The notes: generated from the letters alone by a model not told the origin. Shown: positions 32,555 to 40,693, numbered from the stretch's first letter. The stretch is 44,812 nucleotides of DNA from Micromonospora endophytica (GCF_003236305.1 NZ_POTX01000019.1:1-44812); one strand, 5' to 3'. Program-made: numbers and translations.

Positions 32555-35500
32555 TCAACCGGCCAGCGAGCGGGTGTCGGTGGTCGGGTGGGCCAGGGCG
32601 AGCAGGCCGGGCGCGGCGTTGCGGTGGGCGAAGGCGCGCACCTCGGGTAGCAGCGGATCGCTCTCCGCCGGCTCACCTGTCGACGCCAGTTCCCGCAGCG
32701 CGAGGGTCAGCGCCAGCAACCTGTCGGTCAGATCAGGGATCCCGGCATAGATGTCGGCGGCGGCGAGGTACAGGTCGGCGGCGTGCCGGTGGTCGCCGTC
32801 GATGCCCGCCAGCGCGCCGGTCACCGCCCGCAGTGCCGCCTCCGACCAGGGCGTACGGTGGCCGACCTGATCCAACATGGCTCGCACCCGGGCCGCCGGC
32901 TTACGTCCGGACAGACTCGCCGCCCAGGCGGCCGCGGCGATCCACTCGCCGCTGGCCAGCGCCGGCACCGCCGTCCACGACTCGGCCAGCTCGTCGATCA
33001 GGGCACCGGCCTCGTCGGTACGCCCCTGCAGAGCCCGGCACAGCGCGCCCATCGCCAGCATCGTCCAGTGCACCCGGTGAAAGCCGCTGCGCCGGGCGGT
33101 GTCCAGCGCGTCGGCCACGTCGTCGCGACCCGGCCCGGCCGGCGGCACCGGCTGGCCGCGCAGCACCAGCAGCACCGCCCGCAGCCCGCGTACCTGCATG
33201 TCCCAGCTGCCGGTCGGGGTGTCCACGAACGCCTCGGCGGCGGCCAGGAACCGGCTGAAGTCCCCGGCGAACCAGGACCGCACCGCCTCGGCGGAGTAGC
33301 TGGTGGTCAACGACTGCCCGCTGGCGGTCCGGGCCGGGGCGGCCGACAGCAACGCGTCGAAGCGCCGCGAGTCGCCCTCCTCACAGACGGCGTACGCGAG
33401 GTTCTGGATGGCCCGGGGCAGCGCCAGCAACTGCCGGGCCCGGGCGAACTCCACGATGCTGTACAACTCGTCCAGGCCGGCCCGGTCTCCGGCCTGGTAC
33501 CGGGCGGTGGCCGCGGTGATCCGGCCGTTGGTGTGGGTCTCGGTCAACCCCAGCCGCTCGGCGATCCGCACGGCCGTGTCCGCCGCGGCCACCGCGGCGT
33601 CCCGCTCGTAGTTGAGCATGTGCAACCGGCCCAGCTCGGCATAGGCGTCCGCCTTCTGCGCGCTGTCCGGCAGCGGCTCGAACAGCTGCACGGCGCGGTC
33701 CAGGCAGGCCAGTGCCGCCTGCCGGTCGGCCCGCAACCAGGCCGCCTGGCCGAGCAGGGTCCAGGCCCGCGCCGCGCAGGCTTCGTCACCGCCGGCCAGC
33801 AACCGGCCGGCCAGGGCCCGCAACTGCTCCGACCCGCCGCCGGAGAGAAACGCGTTGCCGTCCCGGTAGAAGGAGATCTCGGTGCTGAGCAGCTCCAACT
33901 GGAGCCGGCCCAGCGGGTCGGTCTCGTCGGTCAGGCCGAGGGCCCGAGCGGCGTGACCGGCGGCGGCGTCCAACCCGTGCAGCGCGTACGCCCGCCGCGC
34001 CGCCCGGTGCAGGGCGGCGCGGGCGGGGCCGGCGTACCTGTCGGTCGCCATGTCCAGCGACCGGGCGATCTCGTGCGCCGCCCAGCGGTGGTGGGCCAGC
34101 ACCTCGGCCAGGTCGGTGTCCCGGCTCTGCGAGAGGGTGTCCAGCCAGTCGGCGGTCCGCTCGTGCCGGGCCACCCGCTCGGTGCGCGGCAGCCGCTGGT
34201 AACACACGTCGCGCACCAGCACGTGGCGGAAGCGGTACTCCGGCTGCCCGGCCATGGTGGAGGCGCCCTGCTCGTGGACGAAGTCGCGTTGCTCCAGCCG
34301 GCGCAGGGCCCGTTCCACCGACTCGACCGACTGCCCGACCGCGGCGGCCACCGCACCGGGCCAGAACTGAATCCCGACCACCGCCGCCGCCAGCAGCACC
34401 GTCCGGTCCTTGGCGTCGAGCAGGTCGACGCGGTTGGCGATGACCGCGTGCACGCTCTCCGGCATCGGCAGGTCCAACTGCTTCTCCAGCGACCAGGCCC
34501 GCCCGGACTGGCGCAGCGCACCCTGCTCGATGAGCATCCGGACGTACTCGTGGGCGTAGAGCGGATTGCCCCCGGCCACCTCGATCAGTGGGGTCAGCAG
34601 GTCGGCGGAGAACGCGGCCTGACCGAACATGTGCGCGTAGAGGGCGGCGATGCCGGTGTCCCGCAGCGGCGGCAGGGTGATCGTCACCGAGCCGGTGATG
34701 GTGCCGGCCCAACTCGGATCCCGCTCGACCAGCTCGGGCCGGGCGGTGCAGAGCAGCAGCAGCGGCACGTCCCGGGCGGCCGCGCCGAGCAGTTCCACGA
34801 AGCGCAACATCGCGTCGTCGGCCCAGTGCAGGTCCTCGAAGACCAGCACGGTCGGGCGGCGGGACGCCAGGGCCAGCAGGAACCGCCGCCACGCCGACTC
34901 CGCCTCCTCGGCCGGCAGCGCCGGACCGGGCAGGCCGACCAGCGGGCGCAACGCGTCGACCACCCGGTCCCGCTCGCCGGGCCCGACCAGCTCGGCCACG
35001 GCCGTGGTGAGTCGCTGCGCGGCGCTGGTGGCCGGGTCGGTGTCCAGGATGCCCGCCTCGGCCTTGACCACGTCGGCGAGCGCGGCGAACGTGACGTTCT
35101 CGCCGAACGGCGGGCAGCGTCCGGTACGCCACGTCAGCGGCTCGTCGACCAGCCGGCCGGTGTGCCGGTGCAGCTCGCGGACCAGCCGGCTCTTGCCGAT
35201 CCCGGCCCGGCCGAAGACCGTCACCACCTGCGGCCGCCGGTCGCGCAGGCTGCGGTGCAGGGCGTTGACGAGCATGCCCAGCTCGTGCTCGCGATCGATC
35301 AGCGGAGTGGCGTCCGGTTCCCGGTCGGTGGGCTGCTGACGCACCGCGGCCAGCGCCAGCCACACCTCGGTCGGCGCCGACCGGCCGCGCAGGGTGACCG
35401 GCGGCTGCTCGGCGTAGCGGATGGTGTCCCGGGTCAGCGCGTGCGTGCTGCCGTCGACGAGCACCCCGCCGGGTGGGGCCACCGACTGCAACCGGGAGGC

Positions 35501-36088
35501 CGTGTTGACCACGTCGCCGGCCACGATCGCCTGCCCGCCGTCGCGGGCGGCGGCCACGTCGACGAGTGCCTCGCCGGTGGCCACCCCGACCCGGAAACGC
35601 AGCCCGTCGGTGCCGGTGGGGGTGAACCGGGTGAGCACCCGTTGCAACTCCAGCCCGGCCCGTACGCATCGCAGCGCGTCGGTCTCGGTGGCGATCGGCG
35701 CGCCGAACAGCGCCATCACCGCGTCGCCGATGTATTTCTCCACCACGCCGCCGTACTGGCCGACCACCCGTCGGGCCGCCGAGAAGAAGCCTGTCTGCAT
35801 GCCCCGGACCAGTTCCGGGTCGGCCCGCTCGACGTACGGGGTGAAGTCGATCAGGTCGACGAAGAGCACGCTGACCCGACGGCGGTCCTCCTGGGCGATG
35901 GCCGCCGGTGCGCTGCTGCCCGGCCGGGGAGCACCGCAGGCGGTGCAGAAGGCCACGTCGGCGGCGAGCGGCCGGAAACAATGTGGGCAGACCGAGCCGA
36001 GCTCCGCTCCGCAGCCACCGCAGAAGCGGTCGCCGTCGGAGGCGGTGCGTCCACAGCGGTCACATCGCGCGGCGATGACACCCTCCAC
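32555..36088 (-). CDS. Zinc-ribbon/class III nucleotidyl cyclase/AAA ATPase/TPR signalling protein
   Basis: 1177 residues from GTG 36086-36088 (GGAG eight bases upstream; GTG 36181 is an alternative). Order: two zinc ribbons (CDRCG...FCGGCG; CPHC...FCTACG, about 9-52); class III cyclase domain (about 70-245); P-loop STAND-like ATPase (Walker A GRAGIGKS about 293-300; Walker B VLVFEDLHWADD about 420); winged-helix-like middle; TPR-rich C-terminal half. The cyclase keeps both metal Asp (D78, D122), Lys118, Asp192, Asn195 and Arg199, so it looks catalytically competent; ATP or GTP choice is not proved. There is no C-terminal LuxR domain. Similar multidomain cyclases are common in actinobacteria (signalling input unknown). 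It ends 191 bp before the membrane protein gene. Confidence 0.9.
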   Translation of the reverse strand: MEGVIAARCDRCGRTASDGDRFCGGCGAELGSVCPHCFRPLAADVAFCTACGAPRPGSSAPAAIAQEDRRRVSVLFVDLIDFTPYVERADPELVRGMQTGFFSAARRVVGQYGGVVEKYIGDAVMALFGAPIATETDALRCVRAGLELQRVLTRFTPTGTDGLRFRVGVATGEALVDVAAARDGGQAIVAGDVVNTASRLQSVAPPGGVLVDGSTHALTRDTIRYAEQPPVTLRGRSAPTEVWLALAAVRQQPTDREPDATPLIDREHELGMLVNALHRSLRDRRPQVVTVFGRAGIGKSRLVRELHRHTGRLVDEPLTWRTGRCPPFGENVTFAALADVVKAEAGILDTDPATSAAQRLTTAVAELVGPGERDRVVDALRPLVGLPGPALPAEEAESAWRRFLLALASRRPTVLVFEDLHWADDAMLRFVELLGAAARDVPLLLLCTARPELVERDPSWAGTITGSVTITLPPLRDTGIAALYAHMFGQAAFSADLLTPLIEVAGGNPLYAHEYVRMLIEQGALRQSGRAWSLEKQLDLPMPESVHAVIANRVDLLDAKDRTVLLAAAVVGIQFWPGAVAAAVGQSVESVERALRRLEQRDFVHEQGASTMAGQPEYRFRHVLVRDVCYQRLPRTERVARHERTADWLDTLSQSRDTDLAEVLAHHRWAAHEIARSLDMATDRYAGPARAALHRAARRAYALHGLDAAAGHAARALGLTDETDPLGRLQLELLSTEISFYRDGNAFLSGGGSEQLRALAGRLLAGGDEACAARAWTLLGQAAWLRADRQAALACLDRAVQLFEPLPDSAQKADAYAELGRLHMLNYERDAAVAAADTAVRIAERLGLTETHTNGRITAATARYQAGDRAGLDELYSIVEFARARQLLALPRAIQNLAYAVCEEGDSRRFDALLSAAPARTASGQSLTTSYSAEAVRSWFAGDFSRFLAAAEAFVDTPTGSWDMQVRGLRAVLLVLRGQPVPPAGPGRDDVADALDTARRSGFHRVHWTMLAMGALCRALQGRTDEAGALIDELAESWTAVPALASGEWIAAAAWAASLSGRKPAARVRAMLDQVGHRTPWSEAALRAVTGALAGIDGDHRHAADLYLAAADIYAGIPDLTDRLLALTLALRELASTGEPAESDPLLPEVRAFAHRNAAPGLLALAHPTTDTRSLAG

Positions 36089-36206
36089 TGGCCGGCTCCG
36101 GCGCCCGCAGGCGCCCGGTCGAGTATCGCCGACCAGCGCTCTGTCGGGTACCGGGCTGTTGGCTTGTGGACACTGCACCACCCTCCACCGGCATCTCGGA
36201 AACGGC

Positions 36207-36212
36207 TAGATT
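36207..36212 (+). promoter_or_regulatory. Possible -10 of small Gly-rich gene
   Basis: TAGATT lies 42 bases before ATG 36254 in the gap divergent from the cyclase gene. No good -35 is seen at 17 bases. Confidence 0.3.
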
Positions 36213-36253
36213 CAGGCAGCCGAACGTCGAATGCTGATCAGGGGGACAGTTTC

Positions 36254-36478
36254 ATGGTTTACGTCATGCTCCAGCAGGAGTGGACCGACGGTAACGGGGT
36301 CACCCACCTGGCCGGTGACTCCGTCGACGTCGACGCCGCGACGCTGGCCGACCTTCAGGCCCAGGGCATCGTCAGCGAGCAGGTCGACGGTGGCGGTGGC
36401 GGTGGCGGCAAGGACGGCGGCGAATGGGCCGGTCCGGGCGGTGCCGAATGGGTCGGTCCGGGCAGCGTCAAGCCCTGA
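36254..36478 (+). CDS. 74-residue small protein with Gly-rich linker and EWxGPG repeats
   Basis: ATG 36254 follows GGGGGA by seven bases. Residues 1-44 (MVYVMLQQEWTDGNGVTHLA then GDSVDVDAATLADLQAQGIV) form a compact acidic beta/alpha unit with a pattern like the short domains that place a final helix near an Ile-Val terminus. A run of seven glycines follows, then KDGGEWAGPGG and AEWVGPGSVKP, in which EW-x-GPG occurs twice. Function is unknown. No signal peptide or membrane segment. Divergent from the cyclase gene and followed by a terminator-like hairpin. The domain resembles those of phage or tail-associated small proteins, but there is no phage context, so I do not assign it. Confidence 0.7.
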   Translation: MVYVMLQQEWTDGNGVTHLAGDSVDVDAATLADLQAQGIVSEQVDGGGGGGGKDGGEWAGPGGAEWVGPGSVKP

Positions 36479-36496
36479 CCGCGGCACACCACGCCG

Positions 36497-36529
36497 GGGG
36501 CCGGAGCGCGCAAGCGTCCCGGCCCCTTC
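36497..36529 (+). terminator. Hairpin after small Gly-rich gene
   Basis: GGGGCCGG (36497-36504) pairs with CCGGCCCC (36519-36526) around a 14-base loop and is followed by TTCT. It lies 18 bases after the stop of the small gene. Weak T tract. Confidence 0.5.
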
Positions 36530-36534
36530 TGGTC

Positions 36535-36592
36535 TCTCAGCGCTCGTTCATCCCGGCGCGGCTTTCTCAGCGCTCGTTCATCCCGGCGCGGC
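36535..36592. repeat. 28-bp direct repeat duplicating the 3' end of the Crp-like gene
   Basis: Two copies of a 28-bp unit (36535-36562 and 36565-36592) that begin TCTCAGCGCTCGTTCATC and end CGGCGCGGC, spaced by two bases (period 30). The right-hand copy encodes the last residues (AGMNER) and stop of the Crp-family gene; the left copy lies beyond the stop. A recent local duplication is likely. Confidence 0.9.
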
Positions 36593-37260
36593 GGCGCAGC
36601 GCCGGCACGTCGGTGACCACGATCCGGCGGCCCTCGGTCCGCAGCCACCCCCGGTTGGCGAACGACCCGATCGCCTGGTTGACGCTCTGCCGGGAGCCAC
36701 CTGCCATCTCGGCGAGCTGGCTCTGGTTCAACTCGATAGTGATCATCGGGGCCTGGCTCTCGCCGGCCAGCCGGACCAGTGTCTTGGCGACCCGCCCGGG
36801 CAGGTCGAGGAAGACATGGTCGGCGTTCTGCTCGGTGAGCCGACGGATGAGCGCACCGAGCGAGCGCATCACCGCGTCGAGGATGCGCGGATTCGAGTGG
36901 ACCAGCTCCATGAAGGCCCCCCCGGGACAGGGCCAGGGCGGTGCAGTCCTCGATCGCCTCGGCGGAGGCGGACCGGGTGGAGGCGTCCAACAGGGAGACC
37001 TCGCCCAGCACGTCCGGCGGTCGGATCACCGACAGCACGGCCCGCTCGCCGGTCGGCGCGGTGCGGAACACCGCCACCGCGCCCCGGCGCAGCACGATGA
37101 GCGATTCGCCCGGGTCGTTCTCCACGAACAGCAACTGGCCCTTGCGGTACGTCCGAGGCACCGCGGCGGCGATCACCCGCTGGCGCACCTCGGGCTCCAG
37201 CCCGGCGAACATGTCGACACCCGTGAGCGCGTCGCCCGGCTCCGGCAGGCGCATTTCCAC
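36567..37260 (-). pseudogene. Crp/Fnr-family regulator, split by +1 frameshift
   Basis: Two frames join into one Crp/Fnr protein of about 230 residues if one G is removed. The first part starts at GTG 37258-37260 (GGGGAGGGG upstream) and holds the cyclic-nucleotide-binding barrel: FAGLEPEVRQRVIAAAVPRT, GESLIVLRRGAVAVFRTAP, VLGEVSLLDASTRSASAEAI. The second part (ending at 36567) holds the dimer helix and HTH: FMELVHSNPRILDAVMRSLG, LAEMAGGSRQSVNQAIGSFA, RGWLRTEGRRIVV. The break falls in seven Gs (plus-strand C7, 36917-36923), where six would restore LSRGAFMEL. Homopolymer sequencing error, a pseudogene, or slippage-controlled expression are all possible. A 30-bp duplication spans its stop. Confidence 0.85.
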
Positions 37261-37519
37261 GGTCCCACCCCTCCCCGGTCAAGGACCCCACTCGCTCACC
37301 GGGTGAGCCTGGTGGCCCCTGACGAGGTGATCCGACACCCGTTCCGCGTCCGGTAGCGGTACACATCAGATCATGACGGCCCGGTCGCGTGCTGTACACC
37401 CCTCGAATCACTTCCGTTACCACCTGAGTGGCGGCTGACGTGGGACAAAACGGTGGAAGCGCTCCCGTCTGCACGCCCCGCCGGTGTCGCCGGGACGGGC
37501 GTGGGCGAGGATGGCGGGG
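37261..37519. other. 259-bp non-coding gap between divergent genes
   Basis: Lies between the Crp-family start (minus) and the RNase AS start (plus). It must hold promoters for both. TACAC occurs near 37359-37364 and 37393-37398, but I see no clear -35/-10 pair and no Crp-type TGTGA-N6-TCACA site. Confidence 0.5.
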
Positions 37520-38017
37520 ATGTCCTACCGCTACTTCTACGACTGTGAGTTCATCGAGGACGGCCGGACCGTCGAGCTGGTCTCGATCGGCGTCGTCGAC
37601 GAGTACGGCCGCGAGTTCTACGCGGTCTCCACCGAGTTCGACGCGTCCCGGGCGGTGCCCTGGGTGCGCCGCAACGTGCTGGACAAGCTGCCCTCGCCGG
37701 CCGACCGGGCCTGGCGGTCCCGGGAGCGCATCCGCGACGAGTTGCACGACTTCCTGATCGCGCCGATCCGGGACCGCCCCGGCGAGGAACTGGAGCTGTG
37801 GGCCTGGTACGCGGCGTACGACCACGTGGCGCTGGCGCAGCTCTGGGGCTCGATGCCGGCGCTGCCCCGGGAAATACCGCGCTTCACCAAGGAACTGCGG
37901 CAACTCTGGGACGATCGAGGTCGGCCACGCCTGCCCAGCGCCGCCGCGGCCCGGCACGACGCTCTGGTCGACGCCCGGCACAACCTGGCCCGCTGGCGGA
38001 CGATGACCGCTTCGTAG
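37520..38017 (+). CDS. RNase AS-like 3'-5' exoribonuclease
   Basis: 165 residues, DEDDh exonuclease. The start YRYFYDCEFIEDG carries D-x-E; AWYAAYDHVAL the second Asp region; RHDALVDARHN the His-x4-Asp of motif III. Residue pattern and length fit the polyadenylate-specific exoribonuclease described in Mycobacterium tuberculosis (RNase AS, Rv2179c), which trims 3' adenylate tails. ATG 37520 is chosen; homologues begin at this point and the upstream ATG 37511 adds only MAG. Regulation unknown. It is divergent from the frameshifted Crp gene. Confidence 0.88.
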   Translation: MSYRYFYDCEFIEDGRTVELVSIGVVDEYGREFYAVSTEFDASRAVPWVRRNVLDKLPSPADRAWRSRERIRDELHDFLIAPIRDRPGEELELWAWYAAYDHVALAQLWGSMPALPREIPRFTKELRQLWDDRGRPRLPSAAAARHDALVDARHNLARWRTMTAS

Positions 38018-38083
38018 GTTTGTTCCGTCTCAGCCGGGGCACCGGTACCGGCCAACGGGGCGATGCAGAGGAGTGCCGTCGGT

Positions 38084-38491
38084 ATGGATCACGAGGCGAT
38101 GAACATCGCGGAGCGACGGCGTCAGGTGACCGGGTTGATCCGGGCAGCCCGGGTCTGCACACTCACCACGATCGCCCTCGACGGCCGGCTGACCGGCCGG
38201 CCGATGCTGCTGCAACAGGCGGACTTCGACGGCGAACTGTGGTTCTTCGCGCACGCCGACTCCTCCCTGGTCCGCCAACTGCGGGTGAACCCGGAGGTGG
38301 CGGTGGGCTTCGGCATGCCGCAGGAGCGGTGCTGGGTGTCGCTCTCCGGCACCGCGCGCGACGAGTACCAGCGGGATCGCGCCGATTGGCTGTGGCAGCC
38401 GGGGCTGTCCGCATGGTTCCCGAACGGGCCGGAGACCACCGGACTGACTCTGATCGCCGTCCACGTCACCGCCACCCACCTCTGGGAGTGA
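38084..38491 (+). CDS. Pyridoxamine 5'-phosphate oxidase-fold protein (general stress protein 26 type)
   Basis: 135 residues from ATG 38084, with GAGGAG about ten bases ahead. Split-barrel flavin-binding fold: IRAARVCTLTTIALDGRLTG, RPMLLQQADFDGELWFFAHA, LRVNPEVAVGFG and WVSLSGTARDEYQRD. This family binds FMN or F420; several actinobacterial members use F420, so substrate and cofactor remain open. It lies 66 bases after the RNase AS gene. Its TGA stop (38489-38491) is part of the 56-bp element, which follows the final codon GAG directly. Confidence 0.85.
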   Translation: MDHEAMNIAERRRQVTGLIRAARVCTLTTIALDGRLTGRPMLLQQADFDGELWFFAHADSSLVRQLRVNPEVAVGFGMPQERCWVSLSGTARDEYQRDRADWLWQPGLSAWFPNGPETTGLTLIAVHVTATHLWE

Positions 38492-38543
38492 AAGGAGGGG
38501 CCCCCTGTTAACGCCTGGTGTATAGGAAGGGCCCCCTTTTAAC
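38488..38543 (+). repeat. 56-bp intergenic element, copy 2
   Basis: On the plus strand it reads GTGAAAGGAGGGGCCCCCTG, TTAACGCCTGGTGTATAGGA and AGGGCCCCCTTTTAAC, 54/56 identical to copy 1 read on the minus strand (C/T at position 21, G/A at position 41). Two direct arms with GGGGCCCC-like cores can pair; the second is followed by CCCCCTTTT. The TGA at its positions 2-4 is the stop of the upstream pyridoxamine-oxidase-fold gene. Same orientation to its gene as copy 1. Confidence 0.88.
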
Positions 38544-38717
38544 AGGTCCGCCTACTGACCGGTAGCGGGGCGCGGTGTCGGGCATGGGCCAGCGGCGGAT
38601 ACAGTCGCAGGTGACGGCCCGCCCCGGGCCGGCAACGGCGCCGATGGTCTGAAACTGACACATATCCTGGGGCTTGAACGGGCTTGACCAGATGCTCCCC
38701 AGGAGGATGAGCGGATC

Positions 38718-39746
38718 ATGCGTATCGGCGTGCTCACCGGCGGCGGCGACTGCCCAGGTCTCAACGCGGTCATCCGGGCGGTGGTCCGCAAGGGCGTCGC
38801 CAGCTACGGCCACGAGTTCGTGGGGTTCCGGGACGGCTGGAAGGGCCCGCTGGAGGGACTCTCCCGCCCGCTCGGCATCGCGGAGGTGCGGGGGATCCTG
38901 CCGCGCGGCGGCACCATCCTCGGCTCCTCCCGGACCAACCCCTTCAAGATCGAGAATGGCGTCGAGCGGATCAAGGAGAACCTGGCCGCGCAGGGCGTCG
39001 ACGCCCTCATCGCCATCGGCGGTGAGGACACCCTCGGTGTCGCCACCAAACTGCACGAGCTGGGTGTCAACGTCATCGGCGTGCCGAAGACCATCGACAA
39101 CGACCTCGGCGCCACCGACTACACCTTCGGGTTCGACACCGCGGTGAACATCGCCATGGAGGCGATCGACCGGCTGCACACCACCGCCGAGAGCCACCAC
39201 CGCACCCTGGTGGTCGAGGTGATGGGCCGGCACGCCGGCTGGATCGCCCTGCACGCCGGCCTGGCCGGTGGCGCGAACGTGATCCTGCTGCCGGAGCGGA
39301 ACTTCGACGTCGAGCAGGTCGCCGGTTACGTCGAGAAGCGTTTCCAGCACCAGTACGCCCCGATCGTCGTGGTCGCCGAGGGCGCGCAGCCGCTCGAGGG
39401 CCAGATGGTGCTCCAGAACCAGGAGCTGGACGCCTTCGGCCACGTCCGCCTCGGCGGCATCGGTCAGTGGCTGGCCGAGCAGCTGGAGGCGAAGACCGGC
39501 AAGGAGGCCCGCACGGTCGTGCTCGGGCACATCCAGCGCGGTGGCACCCCGACCGCCTTCGACCGGGTGCTCGCCACCCGGCTCGGCCTGCAGGCGATCG
39601 ACGCGGCGCACGAGGGCGACTGGGGCAAGATGGTCGCGATGCAGAGCACCGACATCGTCCGCGTGCCGCTGGCCGACGCCACCCGCGAGCTGAAGACCGT
39701 TCCGCTGGAGCGCTACGCCGAGGCCGAGGTCTTCTTCGGCAGCTGA
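38718..39746 (+). CDS. pfp: Pyrophosphate-type 6-phosphofructokinase
   Basis: 342 residues. Phosphofructokinase: GVLTGGGDCPGLNAVIR, GGEDTLGVATKL (101-112), PKTIDNDLGATDY (123-135), MGRHAGWIAL and GHIQRGGTPTAFDR. Position 104 is Asp and 124 is Lys (equivalent to Gly104 and Gly124 of the E. coli ATP enzyme); Asp104 with Lys124 is the accepted signature for PPi-dependent enzymes, seen in Amycolatopsis methanolica. So it likely uses PPi reversibly. Start ATG 38718 follows AGGAGG at 38701-38706; the closer ATG 38707 is out of frame. It lies downstream of the 56-bp element, with its own leader. Confidence 0.92.
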   Translation: MRIGVLTGGGDCPGLNAVIRAVVRKGVASYGHEFVGFRDGWKGPLEGLSRPLGIAEVRGILPRGGTILGSSRTNPFKIENGVERIKENLAAQGVDALIAIGGEDTLGVATKLHELGVNVIGVPKTIDNDLGATDYTFGFDTAVNIAMEAIDRLHTTAESHHRTLVVEVMGRHAGWIALHAGLAGGANVILLPERNFDVEQVAGYVEKRFQHQYAPIVVVAEGAQPLEGQMVLQNQELDAFGHVRLGGIGQWLAEQLEAKTGKEARTVVLGHIQRGGTPTAFDRVLATRLGLQAIDAAHEGDWGKMVAMQSTDIVRVPLADATRELKTVPLERYAEAEVFFGS

Positions 39747-39756
39747 TCACCGTGCC

Positions 39757-39799
39757 CACCGTCCCCACCCCACCGCACCACGGCGGGGTGGGGACGGTG
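39757..39799. terminator. Hairpin between phosphofructokinase and proC
   Basis: A perfect 15-bp stem (39757-39771 with 39785-39799) with a 13-base loop that can add three inner pairs. It starts 11 bases after the phosphofructokinase stop and ends 30 bases before proC. No T tract follows (GCGGACG), so it may be a Rho-aided terminator or a stabilising stem. Confidence 0.6.
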
Positions 39800-39828
39800 C
39801 GGACGATGGAAAAGAGGGGTACGACGGC

Positions 39829-40647
39829 ATGGTGGACGGCAGGCACACGGTCGCGGTGATCGGGGCGGGCAAGATCGGCGAGCTGATGCTCTCCGGGCTG
39901 CTGCGCTCGGGCTGGCCGGTGGACCGGCTGCTGGCCACCGCCCGCCGGCCGGGGCGGGCCGACGAGTTGGCCGCCCGCTACGGCGTACGCGTGGTGGACA
40001 ATCTGACCGCCGTGGACGAGGCCGAGGTGCTGGCGGTGGCGGTCAAGCCGCAGGACGCCGCCGCGCTGCTGGACGAGATCGGACCGAAGGTGCCCGCCGA
40101 CAAGTTGGTGATCTCGCTCTGCGCGGGCCTGCCCACCAGCTTCTTCAGCCGCCGGCTGCCCGACGGCACCCCGGTGGTGCGGGTCATGACCAACACGCCG
40201 GCCCTGGTGGACCAGGCGATGAGCGCCATCTCGGCCGGGGCGTACGCCACCGGTGAGCACCTGGCGCTGGCCGAGGAGATGTTCAAGCCGCTGGGCGCGA
40301 CGCTCCGGGTGCCGGAGAGCCAGCAGGACGCGGTGACCGCGCTCTCCGGCTCCGGCCCGGCCTACTTCTATCTGCTGGTCGAGGCGATGACCGACGCGGG
40401 CATCCTGCTCGGTCTGCCCCGGCAGGTGGCGCACGACCTGATCGTGCAGACCGCGATCGGCTCGGCGGTGATGCTGCGCGACTCCGGCGAGCATCCGGTG
40501 AAGCTGCGCGAGGCGGTCACCTCGCCCGCCGGTACCACCATCTCCGCCATCCGCGAGCTGGAAAACCATGGCGTACGCGCGGCGTTGCTGGCCGCCCTCG
40601 AAGCGGCCCGCGACCGGGCCCGGGAGCTGGCCGCCCAGGCGGAGTGA
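39829..40647 (+). CDS. proC: Pyrroline-5-carboxylate reductase
   Basis: 272 residues; reduces pyrroline-5-carboxylate to proline with NAD(P)H. Rossmann motif VAVIGAGKIGELMLSGLLRS; VAVKPQDAAALLDEIG; C-terminal signature SGSGPAYFYLLVEAMTDAGI; LREAVTSPAGTTISAIRELE (proline/ring-binding). Length matches the family. ATG 39829, with AAGAGGGG ten bases upstream. Fifty-eight bases ahead of the DUF2203 gene and 82 after the phosphofructokinase, with a hairpin between. Confidence 0.95.
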   Translation: MVDGRHTVAVIGAGKIGELMLSGLLRSGWPVDRLLATARRPGRADELAARYGVRVVDNLTAVDEAEVLAVAVKPQDAAALLDEIGPKVPADKLVISLCAGLPTSFFSRRLPDGTPVVRVMTNTPALVDQAMSAISAGAYATGEHLALAEEMFKPLGATLRVPESQQDAVTALSGSGPAYFYLLVEAMTDAGILLGLPRQVAHDLIVQTAIGSAVMLRDSGEHPVKLREAVTSPAGTTISAIRELENHGVRAALLAALEAARDRARELAAQAE

Positions 40648-40693
40648 GCCCGCTTTGGCCCTGCGTCGCCTCCCGCCGGTCGGTCCGGTGGCG

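Noticed and set aside
32783..36478. 1231-codon open frame on the plus strand opposite the cyclase-ATPase gene
   Set aside because: It is the antisense shadow of a very GC-rich gene; its translation is Gly/Arg/Pro/Gln-rich with no domain. Only its final 74 codons, with their own ribosome site at 36254, look like a gene.
36254..36478. Prophage remnant suggested by the small protein
   Set aside because: No integrase, capsid, tail or attachment-site sequences nearby; the surrounding genes are chromosomal.
36535..36592. Two 28-bp direct repeats as a CRISPR array
   Set aside because: Spacing is only two bases, there are only two copies, and one copy is coding sequence of the Crp-like gene.
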